Below, piece by piece: positions 10,589-20,536 of a stretch of 64,000 nt of DNA. Source of the stretch: Symsagittifera roscoffensis. Lineage: Eukaryota > Xenacoelomorpha > Acoela > Convolutidae. Each line of letters starts with the position of its first letter. Position 1 is the stretch's first letter. The stretch covers positions 35,368,052-35,432,051 of the forward strand of contig NC_087062.1 of NCBI RefSeq assembly GCF_963678635.1, given 5' to 3'. The position numbers and the translations under genes were made by a program. Below the pieces are notes generated by a model that ran no database searches, was not told the origin of the DNA, and saw nothing but the letters and a program-made list of their open reading frames with translations.

Positions 10589-11811
10589 TCAAGCTGTCGA
10601 ATTAATCACTGAATCTGAGTACAGAGAGTCAACTATGTGTTCTAGTTCACTAGATTCCAAACAAATTGTTGAATAGTTTCCAGCTACTCGCTTGTGCAAC
10701 CGTTCCGCCATAGTCATAGTTTCTTTGACCAAATCGTTGTCATCATTCAGCAGAACGAAGCAGTTAGGTGTCTTCGATTGTCCCCGAAGAATGGTTTGAG
10801 CATTGTCTTTGGTTAGGTCAGTACCTCCTGAATCAAGGATCCATTTTTCCTCCATTGCTTGAGGTGCTAGATTCGGAATAGGATTGTTTCTTCCCAAGGT
10901 GTCTTCCGCGTTGCTTAGAAAAGTACGTTAGCTCTTGCCAGATTTGATGAACTTGCAGAATGAAAAAGTTTTTTCGAGGAACAATGGGTCTTGGTTATGC
11001 AATCTTCCTCCGCATCGCATTGTCCCACTTTGAAAATCCTTGTTCGCATAATGATTTGATTTTTCGAGAGCTTCGCACAGATGTTCCCAGAGACTTCTTA
11101 TGAAACTTTTTGCCACAGGCTGTGACATTAGAACTTTTAGAGACTTAGCGCCCATATCTGTATTTCTTTGGGGTGAACAACAACTTCATTTTTCCATACT
11201 CCTTCAAAGAGATCTTCAATTTCGGTGCTAGCCTCCTTCATTTCTTCCTTGTCATGGACAGTCAGTGCACAGATTCCAGAAAAAAAGACTGCACCCACTT
11301 TGCCAGCTTTGTCTGTTCCTCCTGTCGAGACAGTAGTGAAATGGTTTTTTGGCCCCCGTCTGGTCAAACGTTTCTCAAAGTGCTGAATAGCAAACTTTTC
11401 GTGAGGATGCGTATCATCGTTTTTTTTTGTGCCATTTTAAGAAGATCCGTTTCCACACATCAAGTAATCATGGTGGCATCTGGCCAAACGCATCGAATGC
11501 CTTTGATGCTGACCAGTGACGTCTCGGGTAACTCTTTTGGAAATGGCACATTGAGTTCAATTCTTTTACCCGTCTCTGGCTCTCAAGTTAGTGGACGAAA
11601 GTCTGTAGTGTCATTTGACACATACAGTGGAAGCCACGCGACTGTATCAGATGAGTTCTTCTTAGATACACCAAAAACCAGCCGCAACAAAAAAGTGAAT
11701 CGCCACTATAGATCAGCTTTGCTCCTAACTGTCTTAAGGAATGTGTTTGGTTGTACAACCAGCCCTATTCTTGGTCACCAGCTGTGGTGGGACCAACGTT
11801 CTGCTCAATGA
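10589..11811 (-). pseudogene. Decayed unrecognised gene, C-terminal part
   Basis: On the minus strand, consecutive protein-like stretches follow one another with frame changes. They run from about 11700 ('DTVAWLPLYVSNDTTDF'), through 'GIRCVWPDATMIT' near 11500, then 11137-11367 (76 codons with 'TEIEDLFEGVWKNEVVVHP'), 10928-11155 and 10589-10897 (ending in a stop). Composition is normal soluble protein with charged helices and no obvious zinc ligands or transmembrane spans. A 212-codon open frame on the opposite strand (11173-11811) is judged a shadow because it begins with GTG and its composition is poor. I do not recognise the family. It probably continues the genes at 12236-12756 and 13151-13558. 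Confidence 0.45.
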
Positions 11812-12235
11812 CGTGTCTAATGTCTTATCCACGGTACGCTGAAAGAGTTGTCGATTATTTAGGAAAAAACAACTTACCCGGTTTTGCAGGCATAGACAAA
11901 TCCGATTTAAATTTAAGCAGATTTGAATTTTGTTTTTGAATTTCGCATTGTTATAGCGCCACATGTCTCCTAAAAATAAGATCATTCCAAATGCTGAGAA
12001 AGTTAATCAAAGGGGTACATTCATAAATTTGAGTTATCAGTGTTTTAAGCTTTGGTTGTGGATTCCCTTTAGAATGGTTAAAAATTTGCTCTAAAAATCC
12101 GCACTGACTTTTGTTCGTATGCAGAATATGCGATATGGATTAAAAAAATATTTTGGAGCTTAAAGTACTGCGTGCAGCCAAAGTTCCTAATTTACATATA
12201 GAGCAAACAAGTTAACCATCACTGATTTTATAACA

Positions 12236-12756
12236 TTAAGCGATGCCGATAGCAACAACCCTGAGAAATATTTTTCTAAAATAAGTAAAATACAAAGTAT
12301 CTAAAACAAATTGACTTTCCTGCGAAACAGAAAACGCTGAGATTCGCTGTACAATAATGTGGACATCGAGGAGGCTAAACGCGAGCCTGGCAACCTCCAC
12401 AACCCCAATCTCACAGCTGTTTCCCCAGATATCCCAGCGCATCCTTGAAGCTACGTGTTTTTCAATGACTGAATTGCAACTGCTTTGACGCAAGAAACTA
12501 GGTCAATTCTGAATCCAGGAAATGTTTTCTCGTGCTTACAGAAATTCGTAAAGAGAGCCACTACTTCGGCGGCTCTTCGACAAACGTGTCTAGGAGAAGG
12601 AACGAATGATTTGAAAACTGTAGTTTCAAGCCGAGATCGAATAGTGTTGATAATATCGTCAACATTTTCAGCCAAATCGTACTTGAATTCCTCGGAAAAT
12701 CCCCGGTTTTTAAATAAGCAAGTGATCATTAAACGGATCGAAAAGTAAATCCACAC
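12236..12756 (-). pseudogene. Decayed unrecognised gene, middle part
   Basis: Two overlapping minus-strand frames (12451-12756 and 12236-12493) read as one protein with a shift near 12480. The first includes 'EEFKYDLAENVDDIINTIRS' and 'CRRAAEVVALFTNFC'. The second includes 'MRWDIWGNSCEIGVVEVARLA'. The words 'AIQSLKN' and 'NSVIEKH' show the overlap of the two frames. No known domain is recognised. It lies between the open N-terminal block at 13151-13558 and the blocks at 10.6-11.8 kb, and may be part of the same gene. Confidence 0.4.
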
Positions 12757-12893
12757 TTTTTGCGACCACCTCCACCGCGTTTTATTCTCTAGGACTCATT
12801 TTCAGCTAATTCCATTAGTCCTTGGAGGCCAATTCTATGGCATCGAACATGAAACAAAACTTGGCACCAAAATTTAGCGGATCGCTTTGATTG

Positions 12894-12977
12894 TAGTGTC
12901 ACCAGTGCTCTCTTCTGTGTAGTTCCGCCAGTGCCCTCTTCCGTTATAGTGTCGCCAGTGCTCTCTTCCGAATAGTC
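12894..12977. repeat. Minisatellite, 26-27-base unit, three copies
   Basis: Units start at 12894, 12920 and 12947. They share TAGT-TC-CCAGTG-CCTCTTC, with one unit a base longer. A partial fourth unit (TAGTC) follows. Confidence 0.8.
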
Positions 12978-12989
12978 ATGCGAGGAATC

Positions 12990-13190
12990 TCATGCTTCAC
13001 AAATTGAATATGTTGGTGCCTGTATAAGAATGCGGTTTCCGAATTTCTTGATCGTTCTGAGGGTGCTGGAAAAGCTAATGGTTGTGAGGTTGCTGATACT
13101 GTTAATGTCGGGATTCCTGATGAAGTTCCTTCGACTGATGAGGTTTTTAACTATTCTGAAGGCGGTGTTGATCTGTTCTGTTGGTTTATA
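12990..13190 (+). other. Short acidic open stretch, coding status unclear
   Basis: One + strand frame is open for about 55 codons and reads as acidic protein (for example 'VGIPDEVPSTDEVFNYSEGG'). It overlaps the end of the minus-strand ORF at 13151-13558. No start, splice site or family is evident. Confidence 0.25.
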
Positions 13191-13558
13191 ACACTAAAAA
13201 AATAGTATTCGGGTAGCATTGTTTCTGAAAAGAGAAACTTGACCAGGCTCCTCCTTTTTTTGTTCCACGGTTTTTCCTTGAATCTTCGTAGACTTAACAT
13301 CTGTTCAACTCCCGCTGCTGCTGCAATCAAATGACTGCGTTGCTGTGGTATTGCAAATTTTTGTACAAGATTGTCAACTTCCAATGTAGTTCCATCGGCC
13401 GTTTCTGAAATGAGTCTTTGCACAGTTCGATGTTTGTTTGCCAATTCTTTTCCTGCTATTTCCTCAAAAACTTTGGCGTCTACAAATTTTCGGTCCTTAT
13501 CTGATGCTATCGAGTAGCGATTCCACAATTCTTGTTGCTCCAAATTTTTCTCGGTCAT
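13151..13558 (-). CDS. Hypothetical protein, 135 aa, possible first exon
   Basis: An ATG at 13558 opens 135 codons to a stop at 13151-13153. The protein is hydrophilic, rich in Lys, Glu, Gln and Arg, and probably helical ('LEQQELWNRY', 'VFEEIAGKELANKHRTVQRL'). It has an Ala-rich 'HLIAAAAGVEQML' segment and no signal peptide, membrane span or zinc motif. I do not recognise the family. It has the most protein-like composition of the unassigned ORFs here, and it heads a series of minus-strand fragments (12236-12756, 10589-11811). It could therefore be the first exon of a gene that decays downstream, with a splice site before the stop. It may also be a free-standing ORF. Confidence 0.45.
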   Translation of the reverse strand: MTEKNLEQQELWNRYSIASDKDRKFVDAKVFEEIAGKELANKHRTVQRLISETADGTTLEVDNLVQKFAIPQQRSHLIAAAAGVEQMLSLRRFKEKPWNKKRRSLVKFLFSETMLPEYYFFSVINQQNRSTPPSE

Positions 13559-13636
13559 CTAATAGTCGTTTGTCGTATCGGGCCAGTCGACCATTTGTAT
13601 GTCGATTCGTATGCGTCGGTTTTTACGTCCCTATTC

Positions 13637-14141
13637 GTTTGTCGGTTGTTTGTCTGTCGATTCGTATGTCAGTTCGTGTCGGTTTGTTTGTCGATACTTC
13701 GAGTCGGTATTTGGAAATCGAAAGAAGTTGAAGTAATGAATGAGTTTAAAATATTTTCAAACTGAATTCGAAAGAGTTGCAGTGATGAATGAATGTAGAG
13801 GATGTTATTTAAGGTATCCGCATCCGTAATTACCAATTTGCCTAATCGGAAAACAAATTGTGTGATTATGGTGTGATTTTTAACTTGGCCTAAGTGGGCC
13901 AAACTTGGGTTAAGCTTCATAGCCAGCGGATAGACTTCATTGCCAACTAAAGTCATATTTGTTTCTTAAATAACATCCTCTACATGCATTCATCAATGCA
14001 ACTCTTTCGAATTCAGTTTGAAAATCTTTTAAATTCATTCATTACTTCAACTTTTTTCGATTTTCAAATACCGACTCGACGTACCGACAAATAAACCGAC
14101 ACGAACCGAAATACGAATCGACAGACAAATAACCGACAAAC
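13637..14141. mobile_element. Foldback element with 177-base inverted arms
   Basis: The left arm 13637-13813 and right arm 13965-14141 are each 177 bases and match as reverse complements at roughly 90 percent without obvious gaps. The 151-base centre carries no ORF. The outer ends are rich in GTCGGTT/GTCGATTCGTATG words, and degenerate versions of these also extend left to about 13577. The inner ends share GTAGAGGATGTTATTTAAG. The structure is that of a foldback or long-TIR MITE; no transposase is present. It lies just upstream of the ORF that begins at 13558 on the minus strand. Confidence 0.92.
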
Positions 14142-15632
14142 ATAATTGTTTTTGAAGCCGTCAACTAAAAGAGTCACTAATTGTTTCTTGATTTTTCTTC
14201 ACATTGCTAATTAATTGATTTTCAAGTGATACTTTTCATTATCAGACGCTCCTCAACTAGTTGATTATGTTAATCCGAGGAGATCAATAATTCATGAACT
14301 ACCCTGCTTAACTACCTTGTAATTATACCCTAGGTCTAGGTGTAAAGAGGGCGGAGCGGCAGAAACTGGAAAACATGAAATGATGCGGTTCTTTTTCTGT
14401 TATATAACCCAAATTTTTGCTTGCTTAAAAAAATAGGGTTAAATATGTTTCCCCTCTAAACTACTGATAAATTTTTCCAGTAAGCAAATGACAAGATATA
14501 TGATCGTTTCCCAACTCAATGTGTAATAGCGCCGTTTATTCTATGAGCCCATCTCAAATACGAAAATAGTCCGTTCAGTTTTGCAAAATCTCCAATACTG
14601 AGAGAAATGTGTAACGGCGCCCCTTGGACTATTGCCCATACCGAAAACTGAAATGGTTTGATCTACTTTTGCATAATCTCACTGACAGTAGTTCGCGTTG
14701 CAGTTCAAACCAATATTAAATACTGATCAATTCGTTCCAATTTTGTTCCTTTTTTCCAATTACAGTACAACCTTTAACTCAATGAGAAAATCATAAAATA
14801 TACTGAGTTTAAACCTAAGCCGAACTTGGAACAAAAAACTCAACTACATATGGGCGAAATCTTCAATAATACTGACAATACAATAGTTCGCTGCAGTCTC
14901 AAAATCCCCAAATCCTGACAGCCGATAGTTTGTTCCAGTTCCGCAAAATCCCAAAAATTGGTTGTCAGTATCGCTAGTTTCTTGCAATTCTGCAAAGTCC
15001 CAAATACTGGCAATTGCCAATTTATATGGTGATCAACCTTACAATCCCTCCCAATCGATTAAAGGTCATGAGAACCGGGGATCTTGATAACTATTTCTGC
15101 CCCTATTGAAATGTAAAATTATAAAATTCGTGGGGAGTGGGATATTAGTGGGGATATATTTTATAGGGCAGGTATTCGTTACAAGGTACCATAAAGAGAT
15201 TAAATTAGTATTGAAAGATCCAAAACCGGTTTTTCAATACTTAAAATCAGTTTTTCAGATATAAAATTTTTAATTTAAGTTCTCATTATTTAATCTATAT
15301 TTGGTAAAACGAAATTTCTAAAAGAGGCTGTACGGTAGGTCACTTAGGGGGAGAAATTAACGGCAGTTGATCTTCATATAATGTTCGAAATTATTTTAAT
15401 TTAATTTTGAAATTATTTTCAGATCTGATTTGATTTTATTTTCGATTTGTATTTGCTTTTGTAACAATGGCTCACAACAACATAGCCTAATTATAGTCCG
15501 CACACCAATTTTGTTACAAAATCAAGGTGAAAAAATTTTACTAGTTAATTTTCGCTGGTGGGGGGGGGGTGAAGAGCCTACTGCTTATAAATTTTTTAAT
15601 CCTGACTGATCTTGTTTTTCTTTTCCTTTCAG
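14142..15632. other. Non-coding with degenerate short repeats
   Basis: No gene was recognised. At about 14883-15030, three units of roughly 46-50 bases share 'TAGTTYGYTRCAGTY--CAAAATCCC-AAA--CTG' in degenerate form. Related words (TTTTGCAAAATCTC-AATACTGA) occur at about 14570-14700. A run of ten G lies near 15560. Confidence 0.55.
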
Positions 15633-16027
15633 GCTGCGTCCTACAATTTTCGCAAAAAGCAACATGCTCCGCCATTTTGCTGAAAAGCAATGCTAGAAGA
15701 GCGTGGCGAAACTAAAGAAATCGACTTGTGTGTTCTGTGGCACGGAGGAATTCGGCGACTGATACAGAACTGCAGAGCATGGGTTTTTGCCTGGATGATG
15801 CGTGTTCTGTGGCATAGAGGGACTCGGCGATTGATACAGAATTGCAGAGCATGGGTTTTCGCCTGGATGCTGGGAGAGGACAAGAGCCAATCGAAGATCT
15901 GCGTTCAAACGAAAGCTGCACTGTCCCACTAGAAAAAGTTATTACTTTGTGCGGGACACTTTTGAAGGGTGCCAATCACCATTCAGAGCGAAGCAGAGCA
16001 GGGCAATTCTGGCGATGGTCAGAGTGA
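15633..16027 (+). pseudogene. Upstream exon remnant with duplicated 24-codon unit
   Basis: A polypyrimidine acceptor (CCTTTCAG at 15632) leads into a frame reading CVLQFSQKATCS and on to 'DLRSNESCTVPLEKVITLC' and a stop at 16025. Two internal stops (TAA near 15714, TAG near 15813) interrupt it. A 72-base tandem duplication (about 15731-15802 and 15803-15874) repeats 24 codons. In this frame the unit contains 'TDTELQSMGF'. In another frame it contains a C-x2-C word, 'CVFCGTEEFGD', with stops, so the true frame of the repeat is uncertain. It precedes the 3.73 kb duplicated unit and may be a 5' exon of the RING-containing gene, since it is present only before copy 1. Confidence 0.45.
15731..15874 (+). 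repeat. 72-base direct repeat, two copies
   Basis: The second copy begins 72 bases after the first. Both carry TGTTCTGTGGCA, then TCGGCGA, then TGATACAGAA and CTGCAGAGCATGGGTTTT-like sequence, with about 6 differences. The length is a multiple of three. Confidence 0.85.
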
Positions 16028-16513
16028 ATGAAGATGTGTGCTTTTTTAATAAGATACAAGTTCATCGATATATGTCTTTTTTTATTTCGTGTTTAAACTG
16101 TTTTAGCACTAATCCAATTATTTCAGTCCACGTCCGTGCAACTAGACAGTATCACGACAACGACTACGAGTCAGACGAGACGGGCTACCGTAAAAAGTGC
16201 GTTTGGAACCAGTAGAAAGACGACCAGGACCACGACGACCTGGAACACACATAGACCGTGCAGAAATGGGCATAATGTTACGACCGCCTGCTGAAAGCAG
16301 GAATCAAACGAGTCGGATGCAACAACCTGGTACAAGCAGGAACAACTGGCGATGATTGTGTCCAAAACGGAGCCAGAGGATGAGGAACCTTGACTGACCA
16401 TTCCAATTGTTTGTAACAAAAACGCTGTTTTTATTTTGTTAATTTTCCAAGTATATTTGTCCACCCACTAGTCTGTAATTAAATTAACATCACTATTTGA
16501 GCCATCTATTTCA

Positions 16514-16807
16514 TTGAACGATGGCGAAATCTCCAAGGGTACTGCTCAAGGTCCTGATGGTACAACAGTTACTGCCTCAGAAGTGATAAGTACTAACAAG
16601 GACCATACCACGGAAGTAACCGGTAAGTTGCCAATCGGTACGCCAGCTGCGCCAATTAGGATGGTATCGTTTCCTGAGATACCGAGTGAACCGTGTCTGA
16701 GACCAGATCCACTTCCTCTCGTACCAGAGTTCATTTCGCCCTTTCCTCTACCAGGCTCCTTTTCGCCAGTTCATCTGGTTGACGCAGATCTGTGGACAGA
16801 TCAATGA
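16514..16807 (+). CDS. Pro/Thr-rich ORF, duplicated-unit copy 1
   Basis: The 97-codon reading is rich in Pro, Thr, Val and Ser ('GTAQGPDGTTVTASEVIS', 'PLPLVPEFISPFPLPG') and looks intrinsically disordered. The open frame continues upstream to about 16468, just after a CCACTAG sequence that could be a splice acceptor, so this may be an internal exon and not a start. It is conserved in copy 2 at about 90 percent amino-acid identity, without frame disruption. That is the longest intact shared frame in the unit. No family was recognised. It is followed by two other overlapping open frames to about 16940, and the exon end cannot be fixed. Confidence 0.45.
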   Translation: MNDGEISKGTAQGPDGTTVTASEVISTNKDHTTEVTGKLPIGTPAAPIRMVSFPEIPSEPCLRPDPLPLVPEFISPFPLPGSFSPVHLVDADLWTDQ

Positions 16808-16938
16808 CTTCCTGGGGTGCGGATACAGAAATCAGAAGCTCTTGGGAAAAAACCGCAGACTTTTGCCGTGGTTTCAGGCAGCTCTTAAAGCACGAGTGCC
16901 ATTCAGATCGACATGTTACCTCCGATCGACTATGGCGA

Positions 16939-16968
16939 ACTGAGAGAGAGAGAGAGAGAGAGAGAGAT
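16939..16968. repeat. GA dinucleotide microsatellite, expanded in copy 1
   Basis: About 13 to 14 GA units occur here. The matching site in copy 2 (about 20670-20681) has only about 6. This difference accounts for part of the offset change between the copies. Confidence 0.85.
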
Positions 16969-17367
16969 ACTTTGGCAAGTAAGCATCTGAACCTAAAATT
17001 AACTCAAAGTCGTTATAATTTTTTTTCGATTTTGGTTATTTTAATTTTGAGAAAGGCTGGGGAATGGAAAAGAGGTGGACAGTCAATTCCAACATCGTGG
17101 GTCATGAGGAGCAATACCAGTGGAAGCATTGCCCGCATAAATCTCAGTCAAAAGAGCCTGAAGACTTTCTGATGTTGAACTCGATCCATATTATTAAATA
17201 TCATTTTATTTAAGGTGTACAAATTTTTGAACGAATTATTTATTGTATACAAAATGTCTAGATTTTTTAAATGAATTTTTGAAGCAGTTTTTCTATCAAT
17301 TTTATTTGTGATCGTAATTTTTATAACGCAGTCTCCATAACTAACTGAACTACTGAATTATAGAACT

Positions 17368-17614
17368 ATGGGGTCATCTTCTTCGATAACTGAAATGTCG
17401 CTGACTGAAATCACTCAAAGAATGTGCCGATCTGCTATGAAGAGGGGGACTCGTACTTCAGATCCACGAGGGGCAGGTGGCACACAAGCTGTGCATGGCT
17501 TGCTGGCGAAGGATAGCGGATGATTTTCATCCAAAGTGCCCCTTCTGTCGGGAAAATTTGGAGCCGTTTAGTCAGTTGAACCTACCCGTAACTCTTTCTT
17601 TTGACCTTGTTTAA
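17368..17614 (+). pseudogene. RING-finger segment, copy 1 (frameshifted)
   Basis: An ATG at 17368 opens a Ser-rich leader. Then 'PICYEEG' (17427-17447) appears in the next frame, and after a one-base loss in a G run the third frame (17450-17614) gives 'IHEGQVAHKLCMACWRRI' and 'KCPFCRENLEPF', ending in TAA. The Cys/His spacing (CxxC, H-x2-C-x2-C, then CPFC) is that of a RING-type zinc finger, usually an E3 ubiquitin-ligase domain. One ligand, at the third metal position, is not obvious. Comparison with copy 2 shows the G-run deletion is specific to copy 1. The tryptophan after the central CxxC is intact here. Confidence 0.65.
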
Positions 17615-17799
17615 TGTTCAACTAACTAAGACTGGGGCCATGTGAATAACCCCTCCTTTCTACCCTTGACCACTCAGTTGAACCTTCCCATTATAAACCA
17701 CAAAAACACACATACAACCCCCTTCTTCAATATCACTGATATTTTATGTTTTTTAGTTTCTCTGAAGATGATACAAGAGAGGATGACTAGGCATTACCA

Positions 17800-18165
17800 C
17801 ATGTCCCGAACGAAATATAGGTGGAGACCGTGCAGTCGTTCCAGGCATCGGACGAGGAGCCGCTGTCTTGAGGAGTAACGAGGAAGAGAAGACTGCATTG
17901 GCCGCTATTGCGATCGGCCACATGGGTGTGCGCGGGTACGCTATGGTCTGGAACCGCCATATCGACTGGTGTCGACTACGACAACTCTGACGACACTATA
18001 ATTTACAATTGGGCAAGTGGGCAAGGGTGCAGTCGGTGAAGAGCAGCGCCGTTGAGTTCAAGGCCGCCAGTCGCCGGGACTAATCTGTAAGGCCAGGCCC
18101 GAGGCCGCGGTCGGGGCAGAAAAACCGCTGGGTCATCCCAGACTGGTGTCGAACCCTTAGCGTAA
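17800..18165 (+). pseudogene. Arg/Gly-rich tail segment, copy 1
   Basis: After a possible acceptor (GACTAG) the frame reads 'VVPGIGRGAAVLRSNEEEK', matches copy 2 to about 17980, and then shifts. The final Arg-Gly-rich stretch before 18165 is recognisable only by alignment with copy 2. Copy 1 therefore lost its frame after the duplication, or copy 2 regained it, which is less likely. Confidence 0.5.
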
Positions 18166-18170
18166 AGGTT

Positions 18171-18525
18171 CAAAATCTCAAAATATATATCACCTAAATA
18201 TTTTATGACTAGTTTAATAGAAAATTGTTTTTAATGCAAAAGCTACTGTCGCAGTATATGCCGCCTACCCACACGGTCACAGCAGCATGCTACCCTATCA
18301 GAAAAGGATCAAAATCTCAAATCTCAAAATAGATTACTAAAAAATTTTAAGACTAGTTTATTAGAAAACTGTTTTTTAGTGCAAATGCCGTCGCAGTATA
18401 TGCCGCCTACTCACACAGTCTCAGTATGCCTGCCCTATCAGAAAAGGTTTAACATCTCAAATCTCAAAATTTATTACTAAAACATTTTATGTTTAGTTTA
18501 TTAGAAAAACTGTTTTTTTAGTGCA
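18171..18525. repeat. Nested tandem repeat, period about 142 bases, copy 1
   Basis: Two full units and part of a third share CTAGTTTA-TAGAAAA-TGTTTTT, GTCGCAGTATATGCCGCCTAC and CCCTATCAGAAAAGG. The GTCGCAG words start at 18248 and 18390. The repeat lies just 3' of the Arg/Gly-rich segment, probably in a 3' untranslated or intergenic part. Confidence 0.85.
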
Positions 18526-19160
18526 AATATCAATCAGATCCCGCCTCTCTATCTCAGTAAACAGTGCCATTTTCAAGTCATACAGTCACAGTCAAACAGC
18601 CATACATGCATGTCATTTTGCATTCATACAGCCATGCAGCCAAAAATTGTCTTCATTGTTCAGGATTCTCCTCCAACGTTTCAAGTGCTCAGCACGTCTC
18701 TGTCTCTATCTCTCTAAAACTGTAGAAATAGTTTAGTATCTTTTGTGCCAAAACTTTATTGCATTAGTCTTTTTGCTTCCTATTGTGGGTGCTTAGATAT
18801 TGGTGCTTAGCAAACCTTTATTGGTTAGCATATCATTTAAAGTTTTTAAATTTTTTTTAATGAAGTAGCTATGGAAATAAAATAACGTATTTAATAAAAG
18901 TATTTAATTTTTATTTGAGAAAATTGGCTCTAAATAAAGACAATTGTTATGATTTTCCTGATACAAGCGGGTCATTTTAAGGATGCGCCCAAATGTCCAA
19001 ATTTTTTTGTCTGTAACTAAACTTAGGATAGATTTACACTCAACACGGGTGCATGAGAATCAGAATGTGGTGATCTTCTCCTTTCCTAAAAATTATAGAA
19101 TTTTATCTTCAATACTCATTTTTTGACTCACTGTTCATACCTCCTTTTTTTCCCATAATT

Positions 19161-19680
19161 TTGTCAGAGTTTGCCGGATCAAGATCAGAAATTCCAGGGG
19201 TTCCAATTGATCGCTTCAATCGAGAGAACCTCAAATCTACGGTTTATTTTTTTCGCACTGTCATACAGATCACATGGTGGGCCTTAATGAGCCTGAGCAC
19301 TTCGAAATGTTCAGACACTGTAACCTTAACACACTTTTTGTCAAATTGGCTCATCTGAGATCGCGACAGAACCAAAATCCATTTCTGCAAGCTGTCGTCT
19401 GCGTCTGCGAACTGACAACTGCCTTATACGCGGGCATCCTAAGTACAGAAGTGCTTACAATCATTCTAACCGCAATGTTCTTCACTGAAAACGAGATAAT
19501 GCCTGGAAGATTGGTTAAAGCAATGCCTGAGAGAACCATTTAGCGTTGTTCTTCTTCGTCCTCTTCAGCTGACGAAATCATTGATTTCCTTTCGAGTCTG
19601 CAGTTCGAAAGAACTACACCCTTCGTTTGTCCGGATAAACTACTTCGCTTGACTCTGTGAAAGCTTTTATTTTAAATACG
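19161..19680 (+). pseudogene. Artemis/DCLRE1C-like nuclease pseudogene, copy 1
   Basis: The first block (19161-19260) reads 'SEFAGSRSEIPGVPIDRFN' and then, across a one-base shift in a T run, a metallo-beta-lactamase motif: 'SHCHTDHMVGL' (H-x-H-x-D-H). Artemis and the SNM1 nucleases bind zinc there and open or trim DNA ends. Next come 'EHFEMFRHC' and, after another shift, 'TKIHFC', which resemble the beta-CASP part near residue 270 of Artemis. A block at about 19440-19600 has 'FFTENEIMPGRLVKAMPE' and, after a stop, 'SADEIIDFLSSL'. About 200 residues between the HxHxDH motif and the beta-CASP segment are absent, with no intron visible. It is inactive by deletion, shifts and stops. Confidence 0.7.
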
Positions 19681-19689
19681 CACAAACAT

Positions 19690-19970
19690 CACAATCCAAA
19701 CACATTGAACGATGCGAGTACAAAGTTGTGGAAAGAGTATATTGATTTTCATAAAACGCAGATTTTATCTGAAGAATAATTCCACAAACACACCAGAATA
19801 CGAAAACCATCGGTCTTCACATGAATACAATGATCCATTGAGACAACCAAGACGCTTTGTCGAAAGTGAAGATTTCGAGGGAAAGGATTCAGAAACAGCC
19901 GAAACAGCCTAGGAGACAGAAGAAAGTAGAGCCGAAAAATTAATCAAATTGCTAAACATTACTTTAAACA
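19690..19970 (+). pseudogene. Acidic C-terminal tail, copy 1
   Basis: This reads as a hydrophilic tail with 'YLKNNSTNTPEYENH', 'DPLRQPRRFVESEDFEGK' and then a stop at 19910, where copy 2 has a Glu codon. It follows the Artemis-like blocks and is probably the end of the same gene. The last part, 'ESRAEKLIKLLNIT', reappears at four more places in the repeat block. Confidence 0.5.
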
Positions 19971-20242
19971 AGATTTTTTCGGACCATATTTGGATCAAAT
20001 TGTTTTTCTTTTGATCGAATTGATCAAATTGCTGAACAATACTTGATGCAACAACCTGGTACAAGTAGGAACAACTGGCGACGATTGTGTCCAAAACGGA
20101 GCCAGAGAAAGAGGAACCCGTACTGACCATTTCAATTGTTTGTAACAAAAACGCTGTTTTTATTTTGTTAATTTTCCAAGTATATTTGTCCACCCACTAG
20201 TCTGCAATTAAATCAACATCCTTATTCGAGCCATCTATTTCA

Positions 20243-20536
20243 TTGAACGATGGCGAAACCTCCATGGGTACTGCTCAAGGTCCTGATGGTACAACAGTTA
20301 CTGCTCCAGAAGTGATAAGTACTAACAATGACCATACCAGGGAAGTAACCGGCCAGTTGCCCATCGGTACGCCAGCTGCACCAATTAGGATGGTATCACT
20401 TCCTGAGATACCGAGTGGACCGTGTCTGAGACCAGATCCACTTCCTCTCGTACCAGAGTTCATTTCGCCCTTTCCTCTACCAGGCTCCTATTCGCCAGTT
20501 CATCTGGTTGACGCAGATCTGTGGACAGATCAATGA
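20243..20536 (+). CDS. Pro/Thr-rich ORF, duplicated-unit copy 2
   Basis: This is the counterpart of 16514-16807, 3729 bases downstream. It has the same length and the same stop, with about nine substitutions and no indel. Its upstream in-frame codons also begin after a CCACTAG, consistent with an exon boundary. Whether it is expressed is unknown, because neighbouring segments of the same unit carry disabling changes. Confidence 0.45.
   Translation: MNDGETSMGTAQGPDGTTVTAPEVISTNNDHTREVTGQLPIGTPAAPIRMVSLPEIPSGPCLRPDPLPLVPEFISPFPLPGSYSPVHLVDADLWTDQ

Larger units (their letters stand above)
16316..20043 (+). repeat. 3.73 kb tandem duplication, copy 1
   Basis: The copy starts at GATGCAACAACCTGGTACAAG and runs to the same words at 20044, where copy 2 begins. 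Order is conserved across the pair: Pro-rich ORF, GA microsatellite, RING segment, Arg/Gly-rich segment, roughly 140-base nested repeats, Artemis-like segment, acidic tail. Matching features are offset by 3714-3729 bases. Similarity looks around 90 percent, with small indels. Only copy 1 is preceded by the extra exon at 15633-16027, so it probably retains the ancestral 5' flank. Confidence 0.95.

Noticed and set aside
11173-11811. 212-codon + strand ORF
   Set aside because: It starts with GTG, has biased Ser/Phe/Leu composition, and lies opposite minus-strand blocks with normal protein composition; treated as a shadow.
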